Source of the DNA: Pasteurella testudinis DSM 23072
GTDB lineage: Bacteria > Pseudomonadota > Gammaproteobacteria > Enterobacterales > Pasteurellaceae
Direction of reading: 5' to 3'
Length of the DNA stretch: 64,000 nt
NCBI RefSeq assembly: GCF_900176075.1
Contig: NZ_FWWV01000002.1
Coordinates: 1 to 64,000, forward strand
The notes beneath the pieces are model-generated. The model was not told the origin of the DNA. It ran no database searches and saw only the letters and a program-made list of their open reading frames with translations. The position numbers and the translations under genes are program-made. Positions 19,083 through 28,681 of this stretch are shown piece by piece. Every line of letters starts with the position of its first letter. Positions within the stretch are counted from its first letter, which is position 1.

Positions 19083-19919
19083 TTATCCCTTATCTTGGTA
19101 GTTGTAGCGTTTGCTCAACCAACGGTGAATAACCGTCACCAGCAACATCAAGCCGATGAGGAACAGCGATAGTGCGCTCGCCAAATACGGATTGAGGAAA
19201 ATATCGCCCGACACCAGCGCCCCGATCCGGATCGGTACTACGTTGAAATTGCCGCTAGTTAAGGCATAAATCGTGGCGTAAGCGCCAATGGCATTGGCAA
19301 ACAGAATCACCAGCGTGCCGAGCAACGCCGGCATCAGCACTGGCACGGCAATGCGGCACCAATACGCCGCCACATTCGCCCCCAATAACGCCGCCGCTTC
19401 CTGCCACTCTTTTTTCAAGCCTTCGAACGCCGGATACAACAGCAACACCGCCAGTGGAATCTGGAAATAGGTGTAGATGATGATAATCCCGACTTTGGAA
19501 TAAATATCAATCGTTTCAAACTGATAGTGGCGCAACAGCAGGTTAACCGCACCGTTCGCCCCTAACAGGATAATGAAAGCAAACGCCAACGGAATGCCGG
19601 AAAAGTTACTGGTCATGCTATTAAACGACAAAATAAAATCGCCTATGCGCGAGGGGCGCACCGCACTTAACGAATAGCTGCCGAACAGCGCGATAACCAG
19701 CCCGAACAGGCTTGACCAGATCGCGATTTCAAGGGAATAACGAATCGCCTGCAAGTAAAACGAGGAATTTAAAATTTCACTGAAATTTTGCAGCCCCCAG
19801 CCGCCGTCTTCAATTTGGAAACTGTTCAACACAATCCAAATCAACGGCACGATTTGAAATGCAAAGAAAAAAAGCAAAAACGGTAGTGTTACTGATACGG
19901 CGAGCCACTTACCTTTCAT
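19083..19919 (-). CDS. ABC importer permease (PotB type)
   Basis: The second inner-membrane permease, 278 residues with about six transmembrane segments. Its cytoplasmic EAA-type loop reads WQEAAALLGANVAAYW, around 172-187. With the adjacent permease it forms the heterodimeric channel. It lies 26 bp downstream of the alkaline-phosphatase-type gene. Confidence 0.88.
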   Translation of the reverse strand: MKGKWLAVSVTLPFLLFFFAFQIVPLIWIVLNSFQIEDGGWGLQNFSEILNSSFYLQAIRYSLEIAIWSSLFGLVIALFGSYSLSAVRPSRIGDFILSFNSMTSNFSGIPLAFAFIILLGANGAVNLLLRHYQFETIDIYSKVGIIIIYTYFQIPLAVLLLYPAFEGLKKEWQEAAALLGANVAAYWCRIAVPVLMPALLGTLVILFANAIGAYATIYALTSGNFNVVPIRIGALVSGDIFLNPYLASALSLFLIGLMLLVTVIHRWLSKRYNYQDKG

Positions 19920-19945
19920 ACAAGCCTCTTAGTTTAATCATTCCG

Positions 19946-20743
19946 TTATTTTAATAATGCGGCACAAAACGGTTTGTCGTGTTCAACCGCTAAAATTTGG
20001 CAAATCGTGCCGCAAATTTCGGTTTGTAAAAGTGCGGTATCCGCCAAGCTAAACGCCTCGCCGAATACATAAAACGGCACTCTTGCCTCCGTTTCGGAAT
20101 CGGCACAATGGTTGCCGTCATCGTTCATGCCGTGATCGGCGGTGATAATCACCTGATAGCCCTCTTGCAACCAATTCGCCAGATAATCAGACAGAATATT
20201 ATCGGCACGACGGGCGGCGTCACGGTACTGCTTGCTGTCCTGACCGAATTTATGTCCGATATCATCAATATTCATCGAGTGAAACAGGATAAAATCCGGC
20301 TGTTGATGGTGACGCAAGCTGTCGCCGTCGGCGAACAAATGCGAATCGGGGTAATCGTCTTCATAATAAAAATGGGCGTGCTGAATCGGCAAATGCGGTT
20401 CATGCACATGGCGATCCAGCACCGGATTAAACGGGGTGCGGTTATACAACTCACTCACCCAATGGTAAGCCGCAGCCGCCGTTTTCAAACCGGCAGCCGA
20501 AGCATAATGAAAAATACTCCGATTATGCGACAAGCGGGTGATGCGATTATTCACCACGCCGCTGTCAATCGGCGCAACACCGGTGAGCAGACACTCGTAC
20601 AATGGACGCGACAGCGCCGGCAGTTCGCTTTGCACTTGATACAATTTGCCCATGCCGCGCCGACATAACGCCTGTAAATGCCCCATGGTTTGCACGGCGG
20701 TGGCATAATTCAAGCCGTCTAAAATCACCAGAATTGCTTTCAT
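19946..20743 (-). CDS. alkaline phosphatase superfamily hydrolase in the ABC importer operon
   Basis: The 265-residue protein resembles nucleotide pyrophosphatase/phosphodiesterase and phosphonoacetate-hydrolase-like members of the alkaline phosphatase superfamily. Metal-ligand motifs are visible: LDGLNY at the N-terminus, SMNIDDIGHKFG around 153-164, and TADHGMND around 199-206. No signal peptide is evident, so it is probably cytoplasmic. The ATG at 20743 has AAGGG at good spacing; the upstream TTG does not. The gene sits between the binding-protein and permease genes. This suggests that the imported solute is a phosphorus compound. Confidence 0.78.
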   Translation of the reverse strand: MKAILVILDGLNYATAVQTMGHLQALCRRGMGKLYQVQSELPALSRPLYECLLTGVAPIDSGVVNNRITRLSHNRSIFHYASAAGLKTAAAAYHWVSELYNRTPFNPVLDRHVHEPHLPIQHAHFYYEDDYPDSHLFADGDSLRHHQQPDFILFHSMNIDDIGHKFGQDSKQYRDAARRADNILSDYLANWLQEGYQVIITADHGMNDDGNHCADSETEARVPFYVFGEAFSLADTALLQTEICGTICQILAVEHDKPFCAALLK

Positions 20744-20753
20744 TATCAAACCC

Positions 20754-21824
20754 TTATTTCATGTTAATAATGACTTTTTCCTGCCATAAACGCGGCAGCT
20801 GTTTCGAGGATTGTTCCCACGCTTTGGCGTCTTGGATCGGACGGGCGTTTTGATACTGCTCCGCCGGCAACAGTTTCGCCACCACATCTTGCGGCAATGT
20901 GAGTTTTTCGGCGCGGATCGGGCGGGCGTAGCCGCGTGCCAAGTTGATTTGTCCTTCGTCAGACAAGATATATTCGCGAGCCAACTTCGCCGCATTCGGG
21001 TGTTTGGCATATTTATTGATGATGGTGGTGTAACCGGAAACCACCGAGCCGTCGGACGGAATCAGCACTTCAAAGCGGTTCGGATCGATTTGATCACGGT
21101 AGTTCAAGCCGTTGAAATCCCAGACCACGCCGACTTCCACTTCGCCTTTTTCCAAGTTGGCAATGCTTGGATCAACCATACCCAAACGGCCTTGTTTCGC
21201 CAGTTCGGCAAAGAAATCCAGCGCCGGCGTTAAATCTTTTTCATCGCCGCCGCGCGCAAAGTTCGCCGCCAGCACGCCGTTCACCGCTTGCGCCGCCACG
21301 CTGACATCACCGACCGTCACTTTGTAGTTGCCTTGCAACAAATCGTTCCAGCTGCGCGGACTCTCTTTCACCGTATCCTTATTGATGATAAACGCGATTG
21401 TGCCGGTATACGCCAACATCCAGTGGCCGTCTTCATCTTTCGCCCATGCCGGAATGTCGTCCCAATAGCTGGTTTTATACGGCTGGGTCACGCCTTTTTG
21501 CACTGCAATCGGTCCGAAAGACGCACCGACATCACCGATATCCGCAGTGGCATTTTTCTTCTCCGCATCAAACTTGGCGATTTCCTGCGCCGAGCTCATA
21601 TCGGTATCAGTGTGTTTCAAACCGTATTTTTCGCCCAACTGCACCCAAGTATCTTTCCAGTTCGCCCAAGTGTCCGGCATACCGACACTGTTGACTGTCC
21701 CCTCTTGTTTCGCTGCCGCTTCCAACGCCGCCAAATCCCCTGCGGCATACGCAGATGACAAGCCGACGCTAAGTGCGGTTAAAGCAATGGCTAAACTTTT
21801 TTTATTAAAATATGACAAGCCCAT
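20754..21824 (-). CDS. periplasmic substrate-binding protein of the ABC importer
   Basis: The 356-residue protein has a Sec signal peptide (about 1-28, KKSLAIALTALSVGLSSAYAA) and a two-lobed extracellular solute-binding fold like that of iron, thiamine and 2-aminoethylphosphonate binding proteins. GYTTIINKYAKHPNAAK near 265-281 is the usual C-lobe block. The ATG has an AAAAGGAG site. It is the first gene of the operon. A candidate -10 (TATACT, minus strand, 21873-21878) lies upstream, but I see no good -35, and the AT-rich island begins just beyond. Confidence 0.87.
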   Translation of the reverse strand: MGLSYFNKKSLAIALTALSVGLSSAYAAGDLAALEAAAKQEGTVNSVGMPDTWANWKDTWVQLGEKYGLKHTDTDMSSAQEIAKFDAEKKNATADIGDVGASFGPIAVQKGVTQPYKTSYWDDIPAWAKDEDGHWMLAYTGTIAFIINKDTVKESPRSWNDLLQGNYKVTVGDVSVAAQAVNGVLAANFARGGDEKDLTPALDFFAELAKQGRLGMVDPSIANLEKGEVEVGVVWDFNGLNYRDQIDPNRFEVLIPSDGSVVSGYTTIINKYAKHPNAAKLAREYILSDEGQINLARGYARPIRAEKLTLPQDVVAKLLPAEQYQNARPIQDAKAWEQSSKQLPRLWQEKVIINMK

Positions 21825-21958
21825 TTGAGTCTCCTTTTGTGTTTGACGTAATCTTCACCTTGAAGAGACATGAGTATAGCGAGGGAATGTTACAGAATGA
21901 TGACAGCTACTTCTAATCATCTTTTTTATTTAAGTATAAACACTATGGTTTTTTATAG

Positions 21959-21964
21959 TATAAT
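21959..21964 (+). promoter_or_regulatory. candidate -10 of the island operon
   Basis: A perfect TATAAT lies 38 bp upstream of the methyltransferase ATG. No convincing -35 hexamer is seen at 16-18 bp spacing, so activity may depend on an activator or on the AT-rich context. Confidence 0.4.
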
Positions 21965-22001
21965 TCGACAATTTTATTTAAAAATATGTCGAGTAATTAT
22001 T

Positions 22002-23135
22002 ATGTATAAAGTTATTGATTTATTCGCTGGTGCTGGAGGATTGAGTCTAGGTGCGGCAAGAGCTGGATTTAAAATCCAAGCAGCAATAGAAATCGATAGT
22101 ATCGCGCTAGAAACTCATTCAAATAATTTTTTAGAAACATTGCATTTTCAAAAAGATATAAGCGAACTATCAGGCGATGAGCTACTAAAAATGAGCAATC
22201 TAAAATCTGGAGATTTAAGTGGATTGATCGGTGGCCCACCTTGCCAAGGCTTTAGCACCATAGGAAAAGGAAACGTTGCTGACTCAAGGAATACTTTATT
22301 TCAACATTTTTTTAGATTAGTGGATGAAATAAAACCTGAGTTCTTTGTTGCTGAAAATGTTGTAGGTATTTTAAATCCGAAATACGATTCCATTCGTATA
22401 GCTGCATTAGAAAAAATAAAAAATGAATATACAATATTAAACCCAATTAAAATTAAAGCAAGTGAATTAGGGGCCCCCACAACTCGGACTCGAATTTTCT
22501 TTATTGGTTATAAAAAAAATACAAAAAACAATTTATCAGTCAAAGATTTTAGCTATAAAGAAACTGAAATAATCAATGTGGAAAATGCATTATTTGGACT
22601 GCCAATTAATATAAATCCAAACTGGCAAACCCCTGAGAAAAGTTGGCAAAAAATCAAATTATCTGAATTTCCAAACAATAAATTTTTTGATAATGTAATT
22701 GGCAATATCCCAAGTGGAATTGGAAATCCAATGTATATAAAACGTTATTTAGAACAAGAAGAGGTGTCAGGTTGCTCTGGAACAAGACATTCAAAAATAG
22801 TTGAGCACAGATATAAGCAGCTCAAATATGGGCAACAAGATAAAATATCTAAATCACAACGGTTAAATCCTAAAGGATTTTGCCCAACATTACGGGCTGG
22901 CACCGGCAGTGACAAAGGGAGTTTCCAAGCAGTTAGACCTATACACTATAGCCAACCTAGAGTTATAACACCTCGTGAAGCTGCTCGTTTACAAGGCTTT
23001 CCTGACTGGTTTGTATTTCATAATACAAAATGGCATAGTTTTCGCCAAATTGGCAATAGTGTTAGCCCTATTGTAGCTGAAAAAATATTATCAACTATTA
23101 TGAACAAATTATTAATAGGAAACATTTATGACTAA
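22002..23135 (+). CDS. C5-cytosine DNA methyltransferase
   Basis: Methylates cytosine C5 in a specific DNA sequence. From the ATG at 22002 the protein has 377 residues. Motif I is DLFAGAGG (6-13), motif IV GGPPCQGFST with catalytic Cys81, motif VI ENV (118-120), and motif VIII TTRTR (about 160-164). The target-recognition region follows (about 170-300), then motif IX around PTLRAGTG and motif X GNSVSP near the end. An in-frame extension back to 21870 lacks family similarity and is rejected. Motif order and length fit a type II or solitary enzyme. The target sequence cannot be predicted from this. Confidence 0.93.
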   Translation: MYKVIDLFAGAGGLSLGAARAGFKIQAAIEIDSIALETHSNNFLETLHFQKDISELSGDELLKMSNLKSGDLSGLIGGPPCQGFSTIGKGNVADSRNTLFQHFFRLVDEIKPEFFVAENVVGILNPKYDSIRIAALEKIKNEYTILNPIKIKASELGAPTTRTRIFFIGYKKNTKNNLSVKDFSYKETEIINVENALFGLPININPNWQTPEKSWQKIKLSEFPNNKFFDNVIGNIPSGIGNPMYIKRYLEQEEVSGCSGTRHSKIVEHRYKQLKYGQQDKISKSQRLNPKGFCPTLRAGTGSDKGSFQAVRPIHYSQPRVITPREAARLQGFPDWFVFHNTKWHSFRQIGNSVSPIVAEKILSTIMNKLLIGNIYD

Positions 23136-24555
23136 AGTACAATTAATACCAACAAAAAGATTTTTTGTAGAAATGCTTACAAGAGATATTGAATTAGAAG
23201 ATGCAATTCTAGATCTATTAGATAATTGTTTAGACGGAGTAATTCGACAGGGAGAAAAAAATGATATTAGCAAACCATATGATGGATATTGGGCTGAAAT
23301 AACTTTTGATAAAAATCATTTTAAAATTAAAGATAATTGCGGAGGAATAGAAAAAAAACTTGCTACTGAATATGCATTTAGGATGGGAAGACCTGAAAAA
23401 TATGATGATCAAGATAAAAACTTACCTACCGTTGGTGTCTATGGAATCGGAATGAAAAGATCTATTTTTAAAATGGGGAATAATGCAAAAGTAGAGAGTT
23501 ATACCAAAACCGATGGCACTTTTAAGGTCGTAATTGATGAACCCTGGATGAAAAATGATACTGAGTGGCAATTAGATCTAATTGAACTAAATAGCTCTAA
23601 CGACCTAAAAGGAAATCAATATGGAACTATGATCTATATTGATAATTTGCATGAAGGAATTTCAAAACAGTTTGATAAAACCAGTAACAGCACCTTTGAA
23701 CAATTATTAAAAGACATAATTTCTACCCATTATTCTTATATTATAAGAAAAGGATTTAGCGTAAAATTGAATGGATTAGATATTCAACCTCAAATCACTC
23801 AAATAGTTTACCAAGAGGATTTTGCAACTTTATCTAACACAGATAAAGTTATTGCACCATATATATATAAATCAGTTAAAAATGATGTGGAAATATCAGT
23901 AATTGTGGGGTTTTATAGAGACTTATCGACAGAAAAAGAAGAAAATGACGCCTTATCCGGTAAACCAAATGCAAGTTCTAAAAATGCAGGCTGGTCTATT
24001 ATTTGTAATGATAGAGTAGTTGTGTTTAATGACAAAAGTATATTAACAGGTTGGGGAGAAGCAGGTGTCCCTCAATATCACACTCAATTTATTTCAATAG
24101 CAGGAATTGTAAATTTCAAAAGTAATGACCCTTCTAAGTTACCACTAAAAACAACAAAACGTGGAGTTGATGCTAATTCACCTTTATATATGGAAATTAA
24201 AGCAAGAATGAGAGAAGGCCTGAAAATATTTACTGATTTTACAAATAAATGGAAGTCAAAAACTCAACGCAATATTATTTCATCATTAGATAATAAAAAA
24301 ATTACTGATACAATTGATTTTCTTATTGAAAATCCCAATATTAAATTTAGCAAATCGAGAAATCATGATAACGGAGAAATTTACAAACCAACCTTACCAA
24401 AACCAAGCGGAATATCCTCTCTTAAACAAATTACATTTCACAAAGAGAGCTCTGATATTAGAATGATTTCTGAATACTTCTTTGAAGAAGAAAGATCACC
24501 TAAAGATATTGGAGAAAAATGTTTTGATGAAATATTAAAAAAAGTTAAGGAGTAA
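23128..24555 (+). CDS. GHKL-type ATPase (MORC/Hsp90-like) linked to the DNA methyltransferase
   Basis: The 475-residue protein begins with a Bergerat-fold ATPase domain. The N-box is DLLDNCLDG (29-37), with Asp29, Asn33 and Asp36; the G1 motif is DNCGG (69-73) and the G2 motif GVYGIG (103-108). A transducer-like S5 domain is likely in the middle (about 190-370). The catalytic position that is Glu in Hsp90 and MORC appears to be Asp29. It starts inside the methyltransferase stop region (8-bp overlap). GHKL ATPases of this kind have been reported beside bacterial restriction-modification genes. Its function here is inferred. Confidence 0.85.
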   Translation: MTKVQLIPTKRFFVEMLTRDIELEDAILDLLDNCLDGVIRQGEKNDISKPYDGYWAEITFDKNHFKIKDNCGGIEKKLATEYAFRMGRPEKYDDQDKNLPTVGVYGIGMKRSIFKMGNNAKVESYTKTDGTFKVVIDEPWMKNDTEWQLDLIELNSSNDLKGNQYGTMIYIDNLHEGISKQFDKTSNSTFEQLLKDIISTHYSYIIRKGFSVKLNGLDIQPQITQIVYQEDFATLSNTDKVIAPYIYKSVKNDVEISVIVGFYRDLSTEKEENDALSGKPNASSKNAGWSIICNDRVVVFNDKSILTGWGEAGVPQYHTQFISIAGIVNFKSNDPSKLPLKTTKRGVDANSPLYMEIKARMREGLKIFTDFTNKWKSKTQRNIISSLDNKKITDTIDFLIENPNIKFSKSRNHDNGEIYKPTLPKPSGISSLKQITFHKESSDIRMISEYFFEEERSPKDIGEKCFDEILKKVKE

Positions 24556-24560
24556 ATTAA

Positions 24561-25592
24561 ATGAGCTCAGGTGGGACATTACCTTATCACTTAAGGCAAA
24601 ATAAGGCTATAGATAGAATTTTATTTATTGACATTTTAAATAAAATTAATAATTATAAGAACATTTCTGATTATGAATATATTGGATTTGGAGGACCTTT
24701 CCTTGAAGATTTTAAGATTATTCATAGAGAGCTAAAAATTAAGAATATGATTTCTATCGAAGAAGACATCAATGTCCATAGGCGACAACTTTTCAATAAA
24801 CCTCTATCATGTATAAGATTTGAACACAAATCTTCAGCTGATTTTATCAGTAGCCATGATTTCGATCAAAAAAATAGTGCATTAATAATCTGGTTAGATT
24901 ATACAAAACCAGATTATGGCAATCAGTTAATTGAAATTCAAAATCTTATTGAGAAACTCAGCCCAAATGATATTTTTAAAATAACCCTAAATGCTCATGT
25001 AAGTAATTTAGGAAAACCATCAAACCAAGAAGCTAATGATGATCTACAAGAGTACCGACTCAAAGAATTTAAAGAAAAAATAAATGAAGCTGAATTTCTA
25101 CCATCCAACCTTTCACCACAAGATATGACTACCAAATACTTTCCTAGTTGTATTTTGAAAATTTGTGAAAATGCTATTAAGAAAGGTTGCCAAGCTCATG
25201 ATCTCAATCCTCACATTATTTTATATTGTAGTTATAAAGATGGACAAGAAATGGTTTCTTTAACAGGAATATTATTAGAAAATAACAGCAATAAACTAAA
25301 TAATTTTAAAGAAAGAAGTAGATTACCTCACTGGAAGTTCTATGCTGAAGGAAAATCTATCAATGATCCAAACTATACGAATGAAGTGCTGCACAATATT
25401 AACTTACCTGTTTTATCCATCAAAGAAAGGTTATTAATTGAAGAAAACTTACCCGAATGTGGTGATCCCAAAAAAATTATTGAAAAATTAAAATTTCAAA
25501 TACTTTCGAATCAAACTGAAAATGAGCAACAAATTCAGAATTTTCTCGATTACTATAGAACTTTTCCATGGTTTGCTAAAATTTCATTATAA
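24561..25592 (+). CDS. methyltransferase-like protein of unknown function, third gene of the island
   Basis: 343 residues, not assigned to a named family. The N-terminal half looks like a Rossmann fold: a glycine-rich turn YIGFGGPFLEDF (about 41-52), an acidic strand end ISIEED (about 64-69) and a WLDYTKPDYG segment near 113-122, where methyltransferases carry their D/N-P-P-Y-like active-site loop. The C-terminal half is charged with a conserved-looking aromatic end (YYRTFPWF). No nuclease motif such as PD-(D/E)XK, HNH or GIY-YIG was recognised. Its Shine-Dalgarno AAGGAG lies inside the end of the ATPase gene. It could be a nuclease of unknown fold, a second modification enzyme or a sensor. 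Confidence 0.75.
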   Translation: MSSGGTLPYHLRQNKAIDRILFIDILNKINNYKNISDYEYIGFGGPFLEDFKIIHRELKIKNMISIEEDINVHRRQLFNKPLSCIRFEHKSSADFISSHDFDQKNSALIIWLDYTKPDYGNQLIEIQNLIEKLSPNDIFKITLNAHVSNLGKPSNQEANDDLQEYRLKEFKEKINEAEFLPSNLSPQDMTTKYFPSCILKICENAIKKGCQAHDLNPHIILYCSYKDGQEMVSLTGILLENNSNKLNNFKERSRLPHWKFYAEGKSINDPNYTNEVLHNINLPVLSIKERLLIEENLPECGDPKKIIEKLKFQILSNQTENEQQIQNFLDYYRTFPWFAKISL

Positions 25593-25672
25593 CAGAGGTA
25601 TTATAGTAGTTTTTCATATAAATCTTATAGGGCCGAATCTCAAAAATACCAATAATTTTGTCTACTACGCCT

Positions 25673-25704
25673 AAAAAACCGAAAGACAAATGCCTTTCGG
25701 TTTT
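25673..25704. terminator. terminator of gdhA
   Basis: AAAACCGAAAG (25675-25685) and CTTTCGGTTTT (25694-25704) form an 11-bp stem with an 8-base loop. An A run at 25673-25678 gives a T tract on the minus strand. It ends gdhA and may also stop plus-strand transcription leaving the island. Confidence 0.85.
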
Positions 25705-25734
25705 GATTAGAAGATAAAAGTGCGGTCTTAATGC

Positions 25735-27102
<1,368 letters not shown>

Positions 27103-27146
27103 TCAATATGTGTTGTGTGTGTTTTATGAATATTATAGTTGTAATA

Positions 27147-27184
27147 AAAAATCCTCTATGGTCTTTTTGCCGTAGAGGATTTTT
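27147..27184. terminator. terminator of ubiD
   Basis: AAAAATCCTCTA (27147-27158) and TAGAGGATTTTT (27173-27184) form a perfect 12-bp stem with a 14-base loop and A/T tracts at both ends. It follows the ubiD stop codon and lies upstream of gdhA. Confidence 0.85.
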
Positions 27185-27203
27185 ATTCTAAACTATATTT
27201 TTT

Positions 27204-28670
27204 CTAAAGAATAGCCAAATCTTCCCATATTTCGTCTATTTTTTTCACAATATCTTGATTTTTTGTGATTGGATTGCCCCATTCTCTGTTAGTTTCACCT
27301 TGCCACTTGTTGGTGGCGTCAATACCCATCTTCGATCCCAAGCCGGCGATCGGAGAAGCAAAATCCAGATAATCAATCGGCGTGTGCTCGATAATGGTGC
27401 AATCGCGCGCCGGATCGCTGCGGGTGGTGATCGCCCAGATCACGTCTTTCCAGTCACGCGCGTTAATATCGTCATCGCACACAATCACGAATTTGGTGTA
27501 CATAAATTGGCGTAAAAACGACCAAATCCCCATCATCACCCGTTTGGCATGTCCCGGATATTGTTTTTTGATGGTCACCACTGCCAAGCGGTAAGAGCAG
27601 CCTTCCGGCGGCAGATAGAAATCGACGATTTCCGGAAACTGTTTTTGCAAAATCGGGATAAACACTTCATTCAACGCCTCGCCCAGCACCGCCGGTTCAT
27701 CAGGCGGACGGCCGGTGTAGGTGGAGTGGTAAATCGGATTTTGCCGCATGGTGATATGGGTGACGGTGAACACCGGAAAATATTCCTGCTCGTTGTAATA
27801 ACCGGTGTGATCGCCGTAAGGACCTTCAAGTGCGGTTTCGTCCGGATCAATATAGCCCTCCAGCACCATTTCCGCCCCCGCTGGTACTTCCAAGTCATTG
27901 GAAAGTGATTTCACCACTTCGCTTTTATTGCCGCGTAATAAACCGGCGAAGGCATATTCCGACAAGCTGTCGGGAATCGGTGTGACCGCACTTAAGATAG
28001 TCGCCGGATCGGCGCCCAATGCCACCGACACCGGAAACGGCTCGTTCGGGTGCGCCTCTTTCCACTCGTGGAAATCCAACGCGCCGCCGCGATGGGACAA
28101 CCAACGCATAATTAATTTGTTTTTAGCGATTAATTGCTGACGATAAATGCCCAAATTCTGCCGTTTTTTATACGGACCCTTGGTCACGGTTAAGCCCCAC
28201 GTCACAAGCGGCGCGATATCCTCCGGCCAGCAATGCATAATCGGCAGTTTATATAGATCGACATCTTCTCCCTGCCAAACCACCTGCTGACAATCAGCTT
28301 TGCTCAGCACTTTAGTCGGCATATTCAACACCTGTTTGAACTGCGGCAGTTTGTCGATCAGATCTTTAAAGCCTTTCGGCGGATCCGGCTCTTTTAAAAA
28401 AGCCAGCAGTTTACCGACATCACGCAAGGCGGTGACATCTTCCTGTCCCATGCCCAGCGCCACCCGCCGTGCCGTGCCGAACAGGTTGCACAACACCGGA
28501 ATATCATAACCAACCGGATTTTCAAACAGCAGCGCCGGTCCGCCCAAGCGCAAAGTGCGGTCGGCAATTTCGGTCATTTCCAAATGCGGATCAATCGGAT
28601 ATGAAATGCGTTTCAACTCGCCCTGTTGTTCCAATAAATCAATAAAATCGCGTAGGTTTTTGTATTTCAT
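27204..28670 (-). CDS. ubiD: 4-hydroxy-3-polyprenylbenzoate decarboxylase UbiD
   Basis: Decarboxylates the prenylated 4-hydroxybenzoate in ubiquinone synthesis, using prenylated FMN made by UbiX. From the ATG at 28670 the product is 488 residues, the usual length; this start gives MKYKNLRDF, like family members, with AGGA seven bases upstream. The [13 protein letters not shown] and [11 protein letters not shown] blocks are conserved, the last containing residues around the active-site glutamate. It starts 11 bp after the polA stop codon, so polA-ubiD are probably co-transcribed. Confidence 0.95.
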   Translation of the reverse strand: MKYKNLRDFIDLLEQQGELKRISYPIDPHLEMTEIADRTLRLGGPALLFENPVGYDIPVLCNLFGTARRVALGMGQEDVTALRDVGKLLAFLKEPDPPKGFKDLIDKLPQFKQVLNMPTKVLSKADCQQVVWQGEDVDLYKLPIMHCWPEDIAPLVTWGLTVTKGPYKKRQNLGIYRQQLIAKNKLIMRWLSHRGGALDFHEWKEAHPNEPFPVSVALGADPATILSAVTPIPDSLSEYAFAGLLRGNKSEVVKSLSNDLEVPAGAEMVLEGYIDPDETALEGPYGDHTGYYNEQEYFPVFTVTHITMRQNPIYHSTYTGRPPDEPAVLGEALNEVFIPILQKQFPEIVDFYLPPEGCSYRLAVVTIKKQYPGHAKRVMMGIWSFLRQFMYTKFVIVCDDDINARDWKDVIWAITTRSDPARDCTIIEHTPIDYLDFASPIAGLGSKMGIDATNKWQGETNREWGNPITKNQDIVKKIDEIWEDLAIL

Positions 28671-28681
28671 AGTAAATCCTA

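Larger units (their letters stand above)
21890..25600 (+). other. AT-rich three-gene island, candidate modification/defence module
   Basis: These ~3.7 kb are much richer in A/T than both flanks by eye and contain no uptake signal, although signals occur just outside at 21771 and 25718. All three genes run the same way with an 8-bp overlap and a 5-bp gap, so they form an operon. The island lies between the ABC importer operon and gdhA. No integrase, insertion sequence or flanking direct repeat was found. Boundaries are approximate. Confidence 0.75.

Noticed and set aside
21870-22001. N-terminal extension of the DNA methyltransferase
   Set aside because: The 44 extra residues resemble no methyltransferase, and motif I normally sits a few residues from the start, as it does from ATG 22002.
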